Below, piece by piece: positions 5,903 through 5,934 of a stretch of DNA of 5,934 nt. The translations under genes and the position numbers were made by a program. The stretch spans positions 842-6,775 of the forward strand of contig PMXH01000011.1 of assembly GCA_003165855.1 (NCBI GenBank), given 5' to 3'. Positions within the stretch are counted from its first letter, which is position 1. Every line of letters begins with the position of its first letter. The DNA comes from Acidobacteriaceae bacterium (GTDB lineage Bacteria; Acidobacteriota; Terriglobia; Terriglobales; Acidobacteriaceae). Below the pieces are notes generated by a model. The model worked only from the letters and a program-made list of their open reading frames with translations, was not told the origin of the DNA and made no database searches.

Positions 5903-5912
5903 CGAAATTTCG
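5903..5912. repeat. Perfect palindrome CGAAATTTCG
   Basis: A 10-bp perfect palindrome about 22 bp beyond the LacI-type site, upstream of the SIS promoter. It may be a second regulatory site or belong to the control region of a gene outside the window. No gene can be supported from 5734 to 5934 on either strand. Confidence 0.3.
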
Positions 5913-5934
5913 CCCCTCCTGCCTGACCCCGTAG

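Noticed and set aside
5734..5934. Small gene or RNA gene in the right-hand 200 bp
   Set aside because: No open frame with a start and SD and no tRNA or known RNA fold was seen; the stretch is explained as a promoter and operator region.

Overview
The window is bacterial and compactly coded. By eye the G+C is moderately high (upper 50s percent), and the Shine-Dalgarno sites and gene families (AraC regulator, SIS-domain protein, GalM) fit a Gram-negative soil or plant-associated lineage such as a rhizobial alphaproteobacterium or an acidobacterium. The sequence alone does not settle which. No rRNA, tRNA, CRISPR array or intact mobile element is visible.

Layout, left to right. A minus-strand gene (1-187) runs off the left edge; its visible 62 residues look like the start of a xylose-isomerase-type TIM-barrel sugar isomerase/epimerase. 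Ten bases upstream of its start ends a 760-residue minus-strand protein (198-2480). This protein fuses three modules: a membrane histidine-box di-iron oxygenase (fatty-acid-desaturase fold, MocD-like), a Rieske [2Fe-2S] ferredoxin (MocE-like) and an NqrF-like FAD/NAD(P)H reductase (MocF-like). Upstream of it, still on the minus strand, is an aldose 1-epimerase (galM, 2543-3610). An AraC-family regulator (3631 or 3700 to 4602) is divergent from galM, with a nested inverted repeat between them. Convergent to the regulator is a minus-strand double-SIS-domain protein (4684-5733). Its upstream region (5734-5934) holds a good sigma70-like promoter overlapped by a perfect LacI/GalR-type palindrome.

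How the parts may work together (inference). galM, the fusion and the TIM-barrel gene are probably one minus-strand operon of at least three genes under the divergent AraC protein. All neighbours handle sugars: a mutarotase, a sugar isomerase/epimerase and a sugar-phosphate SIS protein. The 'desaturase' is therefore more likely to oxidise a sugar or cyclitol than a lipid. In rhizobial rhizopine catabolism, MocD, MocE and MocF (oxygenase, Rieske ferredoxin, reductase) are linked to removal of the O-methyl group of 3-O-methyl-scyllo-inosamine, and MocC is a TIM-barrel protein of the kind seen at the left edge. The window may thus hold a single-polypeptide, self-sufficient version of a MocDEF oxygenase in a sugar-catabolic operon, perhaps for O-methylated or otherwise modified sugars. 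The substrate cannot be read from the sequence.
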